Shown one piece after another: positions 25,771 to 34,231 of a DNA stretch of 64,000 bases. Both the position numbers and the translations under genes were made by a program. A model generated the notes under the pieces. The model was not told where the DNA came from, did no database searches, and saw nothing but the letters and a program-made list of their open reading frames with translations. This DNA is from Alistipes sp. (GTDB lineage Bacteria; Bacteroidota; Bacteroidia; Bacteroidales; Rikenellaceae). The stretch is taken from assembly GCA_020026395.1 (NCBI GenBank), contig JAHHQM010000001.1:310001-374000 (forward strand), in the 5' to 3' direction. Position 1 is the stretch's first letter; every line of letters begins with the position of its first letter.

Positions 25771-27753
25771 ATGACAAAGAGATTTTTCCTGCTGGTTTTG
25801 CTGTGGTTTGTGCTGGGCGGAGGTGCCCTTGCCGAGGAGCATCGACTCCTGTCGCCCGACGGCAAAATCGAAGTTCAGATTACAACGGGGGATCAGCTTC
25901 TCTACGGGGTGTCGTTCAACGGACACCGCATCGTGCAGCCGTCGCCCCTGAAGCTTGAAGTCGGCGGTGAGGTGCTCGGCGTGAACAGCCGTCTGCGTTC
26001 GGCGCGTTTCGACGAGAAGGATTGCGTCGTGCCGTCGCCCTTCTACAAAAAGAGCGAGATCCGTGACTACTATAACGAGTTGAGACTCAGTTTTCGGGAG
26101 CGTTTTGATGTGGTGTTCCGCGCCTATGATTCGGGTGTGGCTTATCGCTTTGAGTTGAAGCATAAAAAGCCCGTGACGATCGACCGGGAACCGCTCGAGA
26201 TCCGTTTCGCGGAGGATTACGTGGCGCGTGTGCCCTATGTCAAGAAAACGGGCGATTTGGAGACGCAGTTCTACAACTCGTTTGAGAATACCTACACGTG
26301 TGCGCCCCTTTCGCAGCTCGATCATGATCGGTTGATTTTCCTGCCGCTGATGGTTGAGTTGGGCGATCAGGGTAAGATGGTCATCACGGAATCCGACCTG
26401 ATGGATTATCCGGGTTTGTATCTGAAGGGTGGCCGCGGTCAGTCGCTCGACGGTGTGCAGGCGCCTGCTCCTGCCGAAACCCGACAGGGCGGTTACAACG
26501 AATTGCAACAGCTGGTGGTGCGCCGCAACGATTATTTGGCGAAGGTCGAGGGCGATTTCCGTCTGCCGTGGCGTGTGTTTGCCCTGGCCGAACGGGATGC
26601 CGAATTGGTGGATAACGATCTGGTATATACGTTGGCCACGCCGTCGCGTATCGTGGATACCTCGTGGATCAAACCCGGCAAGGTGGCTTGGGAGTGGTGG
26701 AACGACTGGAATCTGACGGGTGTCGATTTCCGCGCGGGCGTGAACAACGACACCTACAAATACTACATCGACTTTGCCGCGAACCACAACCTGGAATATG
26801 TCATTCTGGACGAGGGTTGGGCTGTAAACAAGAAGGCCGACCTGATGCAGGTCGTTCCCGAAATCGACCTCGAGATGCTGGTCGATTACGCTGCGGAGCG
26901 TAACGTGGGGATCATTCTTTGGGCTGGTTACTGGGCATTCCACCGCGACATGGAACGGGTGGTGGCGCATTACGCCAAGATGGGTGTCAAGGGATTCAAG
27001 ATCGATTTTCTGGATCGTGACGATGCCGACATGGTGCGTTTCACGCGCGAGGCTGCCGAGGTGTGCGCCCGTCATCATATGCTGCTCGACCTGCACGGCA
27101 TCTACAAACCCACGGGTCTGATGCGTACCTATCCCAACATCCTCAATTACGAAGGCGTGAACGGCCTGGAGCAGTTGAAATGGGCGGGGCGCGATCTGGA
27201 TATGGTGGCTTACGATGTGACGATCCCGTTTGTGCGTATGTTGGCGGGGCCGATGGATTACACGCAGGGTGCAATGAACAACGGCACGTATTGGGGTTAT
27301 CACGCCTGCGTGCAGGAGCCGATGAGTCAGGGCACACGTTGCCATCAGTTGGCGGCCTATGTGGTGTTTGAATCGCCCGTGACGATGCTGTGCGATTCGC
27401 CGTCGAACTATATGCGCGAGGAGGAATCGACCCGATTCATTGCTCAAGTGCCGACCGTATGGGATGAGACCGTGGCGTTGGATGGTGAGGTGGGCGAATA
27501 TGTTGCCGTGGCCCGCCGTTCGGGTGAAGAGTGGTACATCGGTACGATGACCAATTGGACGGCACGTGAAATCGAGCTTGACTTCGGATTCCTGCCCGCG
27601 CGGGATTATCAAATCGAGATTTTCCGAGACGGCGTCAATGCCGATCGAAAGGCGACGGATTACAAACGGGTCGTGGAGGATCTTTCCTCTCGAAAGCTGA
27701 CCGTGAGGATGGCTCCCGGTGGAGGATTCGCGGCGCGGATTTTCACACGATAA
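25771..27753 (+). CDS. GH97 glycoside hydrolase, probably retaining alpha-galactosidase
   Basis: Product of 660 aa; start MTKRFFLLVLLWFVLGGGALA gives a clean signal peptide, so it is periplasmic or exported. N-terminal beta-sandwich (to about 270), TIM barrel (WEWWNDWNLTGVDF, YVILDEGWAVN, GFKIDFLDRDDADMV, LDLHGIYKPTGLMRTYPN) and a small C-terminal beta domain. In GH97, inverting SusB-type enzymes lack the Asp that retaining members use as nucleophile; here KIDF supplies an Asp at that place, so a retaining alpha-galactosidase is the better guess. galK-galM lie 4 kb away on the other strand, which would fit use of released galactose. Confidence 0.88.
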   Translation: MTKRFFLLVLLWFVLGGGALAEEHRLLSPDGKIEVQITTGDQLLYGVSFNGHRIVQPSPLKLEVGGEVLGVNSRLRSARFDEKDCVVPSPFYKKSEIRDYYNELRLSFRERFDVVFRAYDSGVAYRFELKHKKPVTIDREPLEIRFAEDYVARVPYVKKTGDLETQFYNSFENTYTCAPLSQLDHDRLIFLPLMVELGDQGKMVITESDLMDYPGLYLKGGRGQSLDGVQAPAPAETRQGGYNELQQLVVRRNDYLAKVEGDFRLPWRVFALAERDAELVDNDLVYTLATPSRIVDTSWIKPGKVAWEWWNDWNLTGVDFRAGVNNDTYKYYIDFAANHNLEYVILDEGWAVNKKADLMQVVPEIDLEMLVDYAAERNVGIILWAGYWAFHRDMERVVAHYAKMGVKGFKIDFLDRDDADMVRFTREAAEVCARHHMLLDLHGIYKPTGLMRTYPNILNYEGVNGLEQLKWAGRDLDMVAYDVTIPFVRMLAGPMDYTQGAMNNGTYWGYHACVQEPMSQGTRCHQLAAYVVFESPVTMLCDSPSNYMREEESTRFIAQVPTVWDETVALDGEVGEYVAVARRSGEEWYIGTMTNWTAREIELDFGFLPARDYQIEIFRDGVNADRKATDYKRVVEDLSSRKLTVRMAPGGGFAARIFTR

Positions 27754-27758
27754 ATCAA

Positions 27759-27794
27759 AAAAGACCGATACGCGTAAAAAGGTGTCGGTCTTTT
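27759..27794. terminator. Bidirectional terminator between GH97 and dinB
   Basis: AAAAGACCGA pairs with TCGGTCTTTT, A-run and T-run on both sides; the dinB stop lies at its edge. Confidence 0.8.
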
Positions 27795-28866
27795 ATTTTT
27801 CGGCGACGGCATCGAAATCCAATTTCAGCTGGATCCATTCGCCGCAGGCATCGGCCGTATTGCCGACACTCAGACCGATGAGGCGCACCTTGTGGTTACG
27901 CAGGTTCACGTGGTGGAGCAGCTCTTCGGAAACCTGTTCCAGGAGTTCGGGGCGGTCGATGGGTTCGTACAGGGTTTTCGAACGGGTGATCTGGCGAAAA
28001 TTGTCGAATTTGAGTTTCAGAACGACGGTTTTCCCCGTAAAGCCGTTGCGCTGCATGCGTTGCCACACCTCGTCCCGCACGCGTTTCAACTCCTCAAGCA
28101 GGCGCAGGCGGTCATCCGTATCGTCCCGAAACGTACACTCCGCACCCAGCGATTTACGGATGCGGTTGGGCGACACTTCGCGGTGATCCTCCCCGCGAGC
28201 ATAGCCGTAGTAGAGCGATCCCGCCTTGCCGAATTGGTGGATAAGGTCGATTTCGTTCCATTGTCGAAGATCCGCCCCCGTGTGAATGCCGAGGCGGTGC
28301 ATACGTTTGGCGGTCACTTCCCCGACTCCGAAAAATTTCTCGACGGGGAGTTGAGCCACGAAATCCTCGACCACATCGGGCGTGATGACAAACAATCCGT
28401 CGGGTTTCTGGTAGTCCGAGGCGATTTTGGCGAGCATCTTATTGACCGAAACGCCCGCCGAGGCCGTCAGTCCCGTTTCCGAAAGGATACGGTGCTTGAT
28501 TTCCTGCGCAATGCGGGTGGCCGACGGATGGTGCGATACATCCAGGAAGGCCTCATCGAGCGAGAGGGGTTCGACAAGTGGGGTATATTCGTGAAAGATG
28601 TCGCGGATCTGGTGCGATACGGCCTTATAGACCTCAAATCGTGGATTGACAAATACCAATTCGGGGCACAGGCGTTTGGCTACGATCGACGGCAGGGCGG
28701 AGTGTACGCCGTAGCGACGTGCCTCGTACGAAGCCGTAGCGACGACTCCGCGTCCCGAATCGTGTCCCACGGCAATCGGCACGCCGCGCAGGCGGGGATT
28801 GTCGCGTTGTTCGACCGAGGCGTAGAAGGCGTCCATGTCGATATGTATGATTTTGCGTGTGCCCAT
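27793..28866 (-). CDS. dinB: DNA polymerase IV (Y-family)
   Basis: Product of 357 aa, the usual length. The palm carries both catalytic motifs, HIDMDAFYASVEQ (Asp8) and SLDEAFLDVS (about 103), followed by the thumb with helix-hairpin-helix (FFGVGEVTAKRMHRLGI) and the little-finger domain. It is an error-prone lesion-bypass polymerase. The C-terminus has no obvious QLxLF-type clamp motif; LKLDF near the end (IQLKLDFDAVAEK) is a possible one. The -7 box at 28874-28881 would give an almost leaderless mRNA. Confidence 0.96.
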   Translation of the reverse strand: MGTRKIIHIDMDAFYASVEQRDNPRLRGVPIAVGHDSGRGVVATASYEARRYGVHSALPSIVAKRLCPELVFVNPRFEVYKAVSHQIRDIFHEYTPLVEPLSLDEAFLDVSHHPSATRIAQEIKHRILSETGLTASAGVSVNKMLAKIASDYQKPDGLFVITPDVVEDFVAQLPVEKFFGVGEVTAKRMHRLGIHTGADLRQWNEIDLIHQFGKAGSLYYGYARGEDHREVSPNRIRKSLGAECTFRDDTDDRLRLLEELKRVRDEVWQRMQRNGFTGKTVVLKLKFDNFRQITRSKTLYEPIDRPELLEQVSEELLHHVNLRNHKVRLIGLSVGNTADACGEWIQLKLDFDAVAEK

Positions 28867-28873
28867 ATCGGGG

Positions 28874-28881
28874 CAAAGATA
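28874..28881 (-). promoter_or_regulatory. -7 element of dinB
   Basis: TATCTTTG on the minus strand, only 8 nt before the ATG, so the transcript would start at or next to the start codon. CAAA (TTTG on minus) at 28905-28908 gives a long 23-nt spacer. Confidence 0.4.
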
Positions 28882-28942
28882 GGCACTTTTTGCGGGGTGT
28901 GAAACAAAAAAGACGTCGTTTCGGTCGTGTCGTCGTTTTCGA

Positions 28943-29335
28943 TCAGAGGTTCAGCACGTTCCAAAACGACAGGGGCAGGCAGACATTGGGAATCCGCTCG
29001 GCCTCGGCAAACAGCGGGGCGATTTGTGCGGGTCGGAAGCCTGCGATGCCGCAACCGATCTCCGTGACGAGGAATCTCAGTTCGGGGTGTTGCAAGGCAA
29101 AGCGCAGAAACTCCTCGACAAAGGGGCGGATCGTTTCCTCGTCGCCCTGCATCGTCGGAATGGCGTAGGACGATCCCTGAAGACCGATGCCCTGTCCCCA
29201 GCGTGCTCCGAAATGTTCGTGGGCATAGCGGGCGGCACCGCCCATGTGAAAACCGCGGAGGTTGCTGCCGAATACGAAGATCTCGCGTGCATGGAGGGTT
29301 TGGATGCGGTCGGGTGTGATGCGGGTCGGATTCAT
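28943..29335 (-). CDS. Macro-domain-like protein (A1S_2505-type)
   Basis: Product of 130 aa from ATG 29335. The sequence REIFVFGSNLRGFHMGGAARYA, then HFGARWGQGIGLQGSSYAIPTM and FLVTEIGCGIAGF, is the pattern of small macro-like proteins found in phages and bacteria, with the glycine-rich GSN and GCGIAG loops that form the ADP-ribose pocket in macro domains. Function is unproven; ADP-ribose or nucleotide-derivative binding is inferred. It stands upstream of dinB with 76 nt between, on the same strand. Confidence 0.7.
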   Translation of the reverse strand: MNPTRITPDRIQTLHAREIFVFGSNLRGFHMGGAARYAHEHFGARWGQGIGLQGSSYAIPTMQGDEETIRPFVEEFLRFALQHPELRFLVTEIGCGIAGFRPAQIAPLFAEAERIPNVCLPLSFWNVLNL

Positions 29336-29450
29336 GGCGATGATTTGTTTCTCGAAATTTATGGTTTTTCGGCGGATTTTCCAATTTTTAGTGTGGAAGA
29401 ATCTTTTTTTTGTGGGGTGTCGCAAGGGTGGGTAATTCATCGGAATTTCG

Positions 29451-29458
29451 TACCTTTG
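29451..29458 (+). promoter_or_regulatory. -7 element of the sialidase-mannosidase operon
   Basis: TACCTTTG, perfect TAnnTTTG, 38 nt before the ATG at 29497. No matching -33. Confidence 0.45.
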
Positions 29459-29496
29459 GGCAGATATTTACGAATTTAAACCTTTTTGTACCGATT

Positions 29497-31125
29497 ATGG
29501 GAAAATACCTTTCACTTTTATGTTTGTTTGTGGTCGCGTTGGGATTGCGTGCCGAGGCGGCCGAAGATCTGCGCGTCAGGGAGACACGAATCCCGATTCT
29601 GATCGAGCGTCAGGACAACGTGTTGTTTTACATCCGTATGGAGGCCTCGGGCGAGGAGCATTTGCAGCAGATCCGCCTGAAGTTGGGTGGCGATGTCGCT
29701 TCGATTGAGGAGGTGAAACTCTATTACGGCGGTCACAAGAAACTCGGCGAAGAGGAAAAGAACGCCATGCGCCCCGTGGAGTATATGACTTCGTTTACGC
29801 CCAACCGCACGCTGGAGGCGATCCCGTCCTATTCGTCGCTGAAGGATTGCGTGCGCCGTCCCGAGGGAGAAGTGACCCTTACGACTGATCAGCGCTTGTT
29901 CCCCGGTACGAATTTCTTCTGGGTGTCGGTGCAGATGCACAAGAAAACCCGTCCGGAGGCTCAATTTACGGCATCGTTGGAGTCGATCGTAATTGACGGC
30001 CGCGAGGCGAAGTTTGAGCTGCTCTCCGAGAAGGGCATCGAGCACCGTATGGCCATAGGTGTGCGTCATGCGGGTGATGACGGGGTGGCTGCGTTCCGTA
30101 TCCCCGGTCTGGTGACCTCGAACAAAGGCACGTTGCTCGGCGTGTATGACGTGCGTCACAACAACAGCGTCGATTTGCAGGAGTATGTCGAGATCGGTCT
30201 GAGCCGCAGTACTGACGGCGGTCGCTCGTGGGAGAAGATGCGCATCCCGATGTCGTTCGGCGAGGAGGGTGGTCTTCCGCGTGCACAAAACGGCGTGGGC
30301 GATCCTGCCGTGTTGGTCGATCGCAAGAATGGCACGATCTGGATCGTGGCTGCCTGGGTGCAGGGTATCGGCAATCAGCGTGCATGGTTCAATTCGGGTC
30401 AGGGCATGACGCCCGATCATACGGCGCAGCTGATGATGGTACGCAGCGACGACGACGGCCGTACGTGGTCGAAGCCGATCAACATCACGGAGCAGGTTAA
30501 GGATCCTTCGTGGTATTTCTTGTTGCAGGGCCCCGGTTGCGGTATCTCGATGGAGGACGGTACGTTGGTTTTCCCGATTCAGTTTATCGACAAGGATCGT
30601 ATGCCCAATGCAGGCGTGATGTACAGCCGTGATGCGGGTGCAACGTGGCACTTGCACAACTACGCCCGCACGAACACTACCGAGTCGCAGGTGGTGGAGA
30701 TCGAGCCGGGCGTGTTGATGCTCAACATGCGCGATAACCGTGGCGGAAGCCGTGCCGTAAGTACGACCTCGGATTTCGGGCGCACGTGGAAGGAGCATCC
30801 CTCGTCGCGTAAGGCACTGCCCGAACCCGTCTGCATGGCCAGTCTGATCCGTGTGAAGGCCGAGGATAATGTGTTGGGGCGCGATTTGTTGCTGTTCTCG
30901 AATCCCGCCACGACCAACGGCCGTTACAACATCACGATCAAGGCCAGTCTGGACGGCGGAATGACCTGGAACGAGGAGAACCAGATCCTGCTGGATGAGG
31001 ATCAGGGTTGGGGGTATACCTGTCTTACGATGGTCGATCGCGAGACGGTCGGCATCCTCTACGAGAGCAGTGTCGCCCACATGACCTTTCAAATTGTGAA
31101 ACTCAAAGATTTGATCAAATTATAA
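29497..31125 (+). CDS. nanH: Exo-alpha-sialidase (GH33)
   Basis: Product of 542 aa. Signal peptide MGKYLSLLCLFVVALGLRAEA, an N-terminal BNR-associated beta domain (about 22-185), then the six-bladed propeller. FRIPGLV carries the first arginine of the catalytic triad; Asp boxes are SRSTDGGRSW, RSDDDGRTW, SRDAGATW, TSDFGRTW and SLDGGMTW; the nucleophilic tyrosine is likely in WGYTCLT near the end. It releases terminal sialic acid from host glycans in the periplasm or at the surface. Its stop overlaps the ATG of the beta-mannosidase by one base (TAATG), so the two are translationally coupled. No nan catabolic genes are in the window. Confidence 0.94.
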   Translation: MGKYLSLLCLFVVALGLRAEAAEDLRVRETRIPILIERQDNVLFYIRMEASGEEHLQQIRLKLGGDVASIEEVKLYYGGHKKLGEEEKNAMRPVEYMTSFTPNRTLEAIPSYSSLKDCVRRPEGEVTLTTDQRLFPGTNFFWVSVQMHKKTRPEAQFTASLESIVIDGREAKFELLSEKGIEHRMAIGVRHAGDDGVAAFRIPGLVTSNKGTLLGVYDVRHNNSVDLQEYVEIGLSRSTDGGRSWEKMRIPMSFGEEGGLPRAQNGVGDPAVLVDRKNGTIWIVAAWVQGIGNQRAWFNSGQGMTPDHTAQLMMVRSDDDGRTWSKPINITEQVKDPSWYFLLQGPGCGISMEDGTLVFPIQFIDKDRMPNAGVMYSRDAGATWHLHNYARTNTTESQVVEIEPGVLMLNMRDNRGGSRAVSTTSDFGRTWKEHPSSRKALPEPVCMASLIRVKAEDNVLGRDLLLFSNPATTNGRYNITIKASLDGGMTWNEENQILLDEDQGWGYTCLTMVDRETVGILYESSVAHMTFQIVKLKDLIKL

Positions 31126-33677
31126 TGTTACGTAAAACCTTTTTGCTCGTTGCGCTGATGTGGAGCATGTCGGTGGCGGCGGGTGTGAGTCCGAAAAAGA
31201 TGAATCTGGGGGGAAAATGGCAGTTTGCAGAGCGCGGTAGCGACCGATGGTTTGAGGCCGTGGTACCGGGTACCGTGCAGCAGGATCTGATCCGTCACGG
31301 TTTGTTGCCCGATCCGTTCTACGGAATGAACGAGGAGCGGGTGCAGTGGGTTGAGGATCGCGACTGGTCGTACCGCCGATCGTTCGAGATTACGCGTCGC
31401 GATTTGACGCACGAATCGGCACGACTTCGTTTTGAGGGGCTGGATACTTATGCCGAGGTGCGTTTGAACGGGGAGTTGATCCTTCGAAACGACAATATGT
31501 TTGTGGGGCGTGAGGTGGAGGTGCGTCCGCTGCTCCGTGAGGGACGGAATGAGCTTCAGATCGAGTTCCGTTCGCCGATCCGCGAGATGATGCCGCGTCG
31601 CGAGGCCGACGGGTTTGACTATCCCGCCGACAACGACCACCGCCGCGAAAAGCTCAGCATCTACACGCGTAAAGCCCCTTACAGCTACGGCTGGGATTGG
31701 GGAATTCGCATGGTTACGATGGGCGTGTGGCGTCCCGTGTGGCTGGAGTTCGGCGATGTTGCCCGAATCGGCGATGTCCATGTACAGCAGAAGGCGTTGG
31801 ACGATCATAAGGCGCAGTTGATGTGTCGTGTGGATCTGCAACGAATCGGACGTCCGTTGGATCTGGAGGTCGGAGTCGATTGTCTGCTCGACGGGAAACG
31901 GGTGGCTTATTGCGAGGAGGTTATTTCCTGCGAAGAGGCCGATCGTGTGGTGGAACTCCCGCTGACGATCCGCGATCCGAAGCGTTGGATGCCCAACGGA
32001 TGGGGCGATCAGACGCTTTATGAGGTGAAGGTCGAGGTGCGTCACCAAGGACGCATCGTGGCCGAGGAGGAGCGCCGAATCGGTCTTCGCACGCTGCGTG
32101 TGGTGCAGGAGCGTAACGAAGAGGGAGAGTCGTTCTATTTCGAGGTGAACGGCATTCCGATGTTTGCCAAGGGAGCGAACTACATCCCGCAGGATGCGTT
32201 GCTGCCGTCGGTTCAGGAGGAGCGTTACCGCCGCCTGTTCGCGGATGTGCGCGAGGCGGGTATGAATATGATCCGCGTGTGGGGTGGCGGTACTTACGAA
32301 AGCGACCTCTTCTACGATCTGGCCGATGAAAACGGTATTCTGATCTGGCAGGATTTTATGTTTGCCTGCACGACCTATCCCCATGACGAGTTGTTCCTGA
32401 AACAGGTCGAGGATGAGGCGCGATACAACTTGATCCGCCTGCGGAATCATCCCTCGCTGGCCATGTGGTGCGGTAATAACGAGATTGCCGAAGGTCTGAA
32501 ATATTGGGGCTGGAATCGGAAATACGATGCCGCGATTTTCGAGGGCATGAAGCAGGGTTACGACACGTTGTTCTGTAAACTCCTGCCCGAGGCCGTGGCG
32601 CGTTGGGACGAGGGGCGTTTCTACATGCACACCTCACCGATGGTGGCCAACTGGGGACGACCCGCTACCTGGTCGGTGGGCGACAGCCACAACTGGGGCG
32701 TATGGTACGGGCAGAAGCCGTTCGAAAGTCTGGATACGGACATTCCGCGCTTTATGAGCGAATTCGGATTCCAGGCCTTTCCCGAAATGAAGACCATCGC
32801 AACCTTCGCACCCGAAGAGGCTTACGCCTTGGAGTCGGACATCATGACAGCGCATCAGAAAAGTTCGATCGGTAACGATCTGATCCGCACTTATATGGAG
32901 CGCGACTACCGAGTTCCCGAGAAATTCGAGGATTTTGTTTATGTCGGTCTGGTGATGCAGGGCGAGGGCATGCGTCGCGGCTTCGAGTCGCACCGCCGCC
33001 ACAAGCCTTACTGCATGGGTACGCTCTACTGGCAGTTGAACGACAGCTGGCCTGTGGTGTCGTGGTCGGGGATCGACTATTACGGCAACTGGAAAGCGTT
33101 GCATTATGAGGCGCGACGTGCGTTCCGCGACCTGACGTTCAGTGTCGTGGAGGAGAACGAAGCACTTGAGGTGTGGCTCCTGTCGGATCGACTGACGGAT
33201 GCCGGGGATCTGAACTTAAAGTTGGAACTTTTGGATTTTGAGGGTCGGATGTTGAAACACAAGGAGATCCGTTGTAAGGCTGAGGCGAACAAATCGCAGC
33301 GAGTTCTTGCCGAGAATTTGGCGGATTGGGCATTGCAACCCGAAAGCTCTTTCTTGAAGGTAACGCTTGCGGAAGACGGTCGTGAAGAGGTGGCGGACAC
33401 CCACTATTTTGTCAAAACGAAGGATTTGCAGTTGCCCGAAGTTAAGATCGCCTGCTCGCAACGGGTGCGCAACGGTGCGTGTGAGGTGCGGGTCGCAAGT
33501 TCCGCGTTGGTGAAGAACCTCTTTATCGAGAGCCCGATTCAGGGAGCACGTTATTCGGACAATTTCTTCGATCTATTGCCCGGTGAGGAGCGTGTGATTC
33601 GGATCTCGTCGATCGAAATCAGACGGGGCGAAGAGTTGGATTTGAAGCTGAATCACATCCGAGCGACCTACAAATAG
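31125..33677 (+). CDS. Beta-mannosidase (GH2)
   Basis: Product of 850 aa; start MLRKTFLLVALMWSMSVAAG overlaps the sialidase stop and gives a signal peptide. Jelly-roll domain from KKMNLGGKWQF (with VPGTVQQDLIRHGLLPDPFYG, typical of beta-mannosidases), immunoglobulin-like domain, TIM barrel with acid/base Glu in MWCGNNEIAEG (about 458) and nucleophile Glu in MSEFGFQAFP (about 545), then C-terminal beta domains. It removes the beta-linked mannose of the N-glycan core. Pairing with a sialidase suggests stepwise breakdown of host N-glycans. Confidence 0.94.
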   Translation: MLRKTFLLVALMWSMSVAAGVSPKKMNLGGKWQFAERGSDRWFEAVVPGTVQQDLIRHGLLPDPFYGMNEERVQWVEDRDWSYRRSFEITRRDLTHESARLRFEGLDTYAEVRLNGELILRNDNMFVGREVEVRPLLREGRNELQIEFRSPIREMMPRREADGFDYPADNDHRREKLSIYTRKAPYSYGWDWGIRMVTMGVWRPVWLEFGDVARIGDVHVQQKALDDHKAQLMCRVDLQRIGRPLDLEVGVDCLLDGKRVAYCEEVISCEEADRVVELPLTIRDPKRWMPNGWGDQTLYEVKVEVRHQGRIVAEEERRIGLRTLRVVQERNEEGESFYFEVNGIPMFAKGANYIPQDALLPSVQEERYRRLFADVREAGMNMIRVWGGGTYESDLFYDLADENGILIWQDFMFACTTYPHDELFLKQVEDEARYNLIRLRNHPSLAMWCGNNEIAEGLKYWGWNRKYDAAIFEGMKQGYDTLFCKLLPEAVARWDEGRFYMHTSPMVANWGRPATWSVGDSHNWGVWYGQKPFESLDTDIPRFMSEFGFQAFPEMKTIATFAPEEAYALESDIMTAHQKSSIGNDLIRTYMERDYRVPEKFEDFVYVGLVMQGEGMRRGFESHRRHKPYCMGTLYWQLNDSWPVVSWSGIDYYGNWKALHYEARRAFRDLTFSVVEENEALEVWLLSDRLTDAGDLNLKLELLDFEGRMLKHKEIRCKAEANKSQRVLAENLADWALQPESSFLKVTLAEDGREEVADTHYFVKTKDLQLPEVKIACSQRVRNGACEVRVASSALVKNLFIESPIQGARYSDNFFDLLPGEERVIRISSIEIRRGEELDLKLNHIRATYK

Positions 33678-33684
33678 TTGAAAT

Positions 33685-33722
33685 AAAAAAGGAGTTTGAC
33701 TCGCAAGTCAAACTCCTTTTTT
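33685..33722. terminator. Bidirectional terminator after the beta-mannosidase gene
   Basis: Perfect 17-bp stem AAAAAAGGAGTTTGACT with loop CGCA, followed by a T-run; also faces the dCMP deaminase stop. Confidence 0.9.
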
Positions 33723-33727
33723 TTTGG

Positions 33728-34159
33728 TTACAGATCGGAATACTGCACGCATTCGATACCGACCTTCCGCAGCAGTTGCAGCCCCTCGTCGGAGCGGTAC
33801 TCCTCGCAATAGACTACACGCTTGATGCCCGCCTGAATGATCAGTTTCGAGCACTCCAGGCACGGCGATGCCGTCACGTAGAGGGTCGAGCCGTCGCAGT
33901 TGTTGGCCGACTTGGCTACCTTGGTGATGGCGTTGGCCTCGGCATGAAGCACATAGGCCTTGGTGTGTCCCTCGCCGTCCTCGCACACGTTCTCGAATCC
34001 CGAGGGTGTGCCGTTATAGCCGTCCGAGATGATCATCTTGTCCTTGACGATCAGTGCGCCCACTTGCCGTCGGACGCAATAGGAATTTTCTGCCCAAATC
34101 CGCGCCATTCTCAAGTAGCGCATATCCAGTTGGCGTTGTTTTTCTTCCTGATATCCCAT
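33728..34159 (-). CDS. comEB: Deoxycytidylate (dCMP) deaminase
   Basis: Product of 143 aa. The zinc-dependent cytidine-deaminase fold has HAEANAI (His ligand, catalytic Glu) and PCLECSKLIIQAGI (two Cys ligands). The extended Gly-rich YNGTPSGFENVCEDGEGHTKAYVLHAE and a further His/Cys site (RRQVGALIV start) are as in dCMP deaminases, which make dUMP for dTMP synthesis. The gene is 72 nt downstream of secA on the same strand and may be its last co-transcribed gene. Confidence 0.9.
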   Translation of the reverse strand: MGYQEEKQRQLDMRYLRMARIWAENSYCVRRQVGALIVKDKMIISDGYNGTPSGFENVCEDGEGHTKAYVLHAEANAITKVAKSANNCDGSTLYVTASPCLECSKLIIQAGIKRVVYCEEYRSDEGLQLLRKVGIECVQYSDL

Positions 34160-34231
34160 CTTGATCTGTTTCTAAAAAAAGGAGGGTAGAACCCTGTGGC
34201 TCATACCCTCCGTAATCTGATTGCGTTGTGG

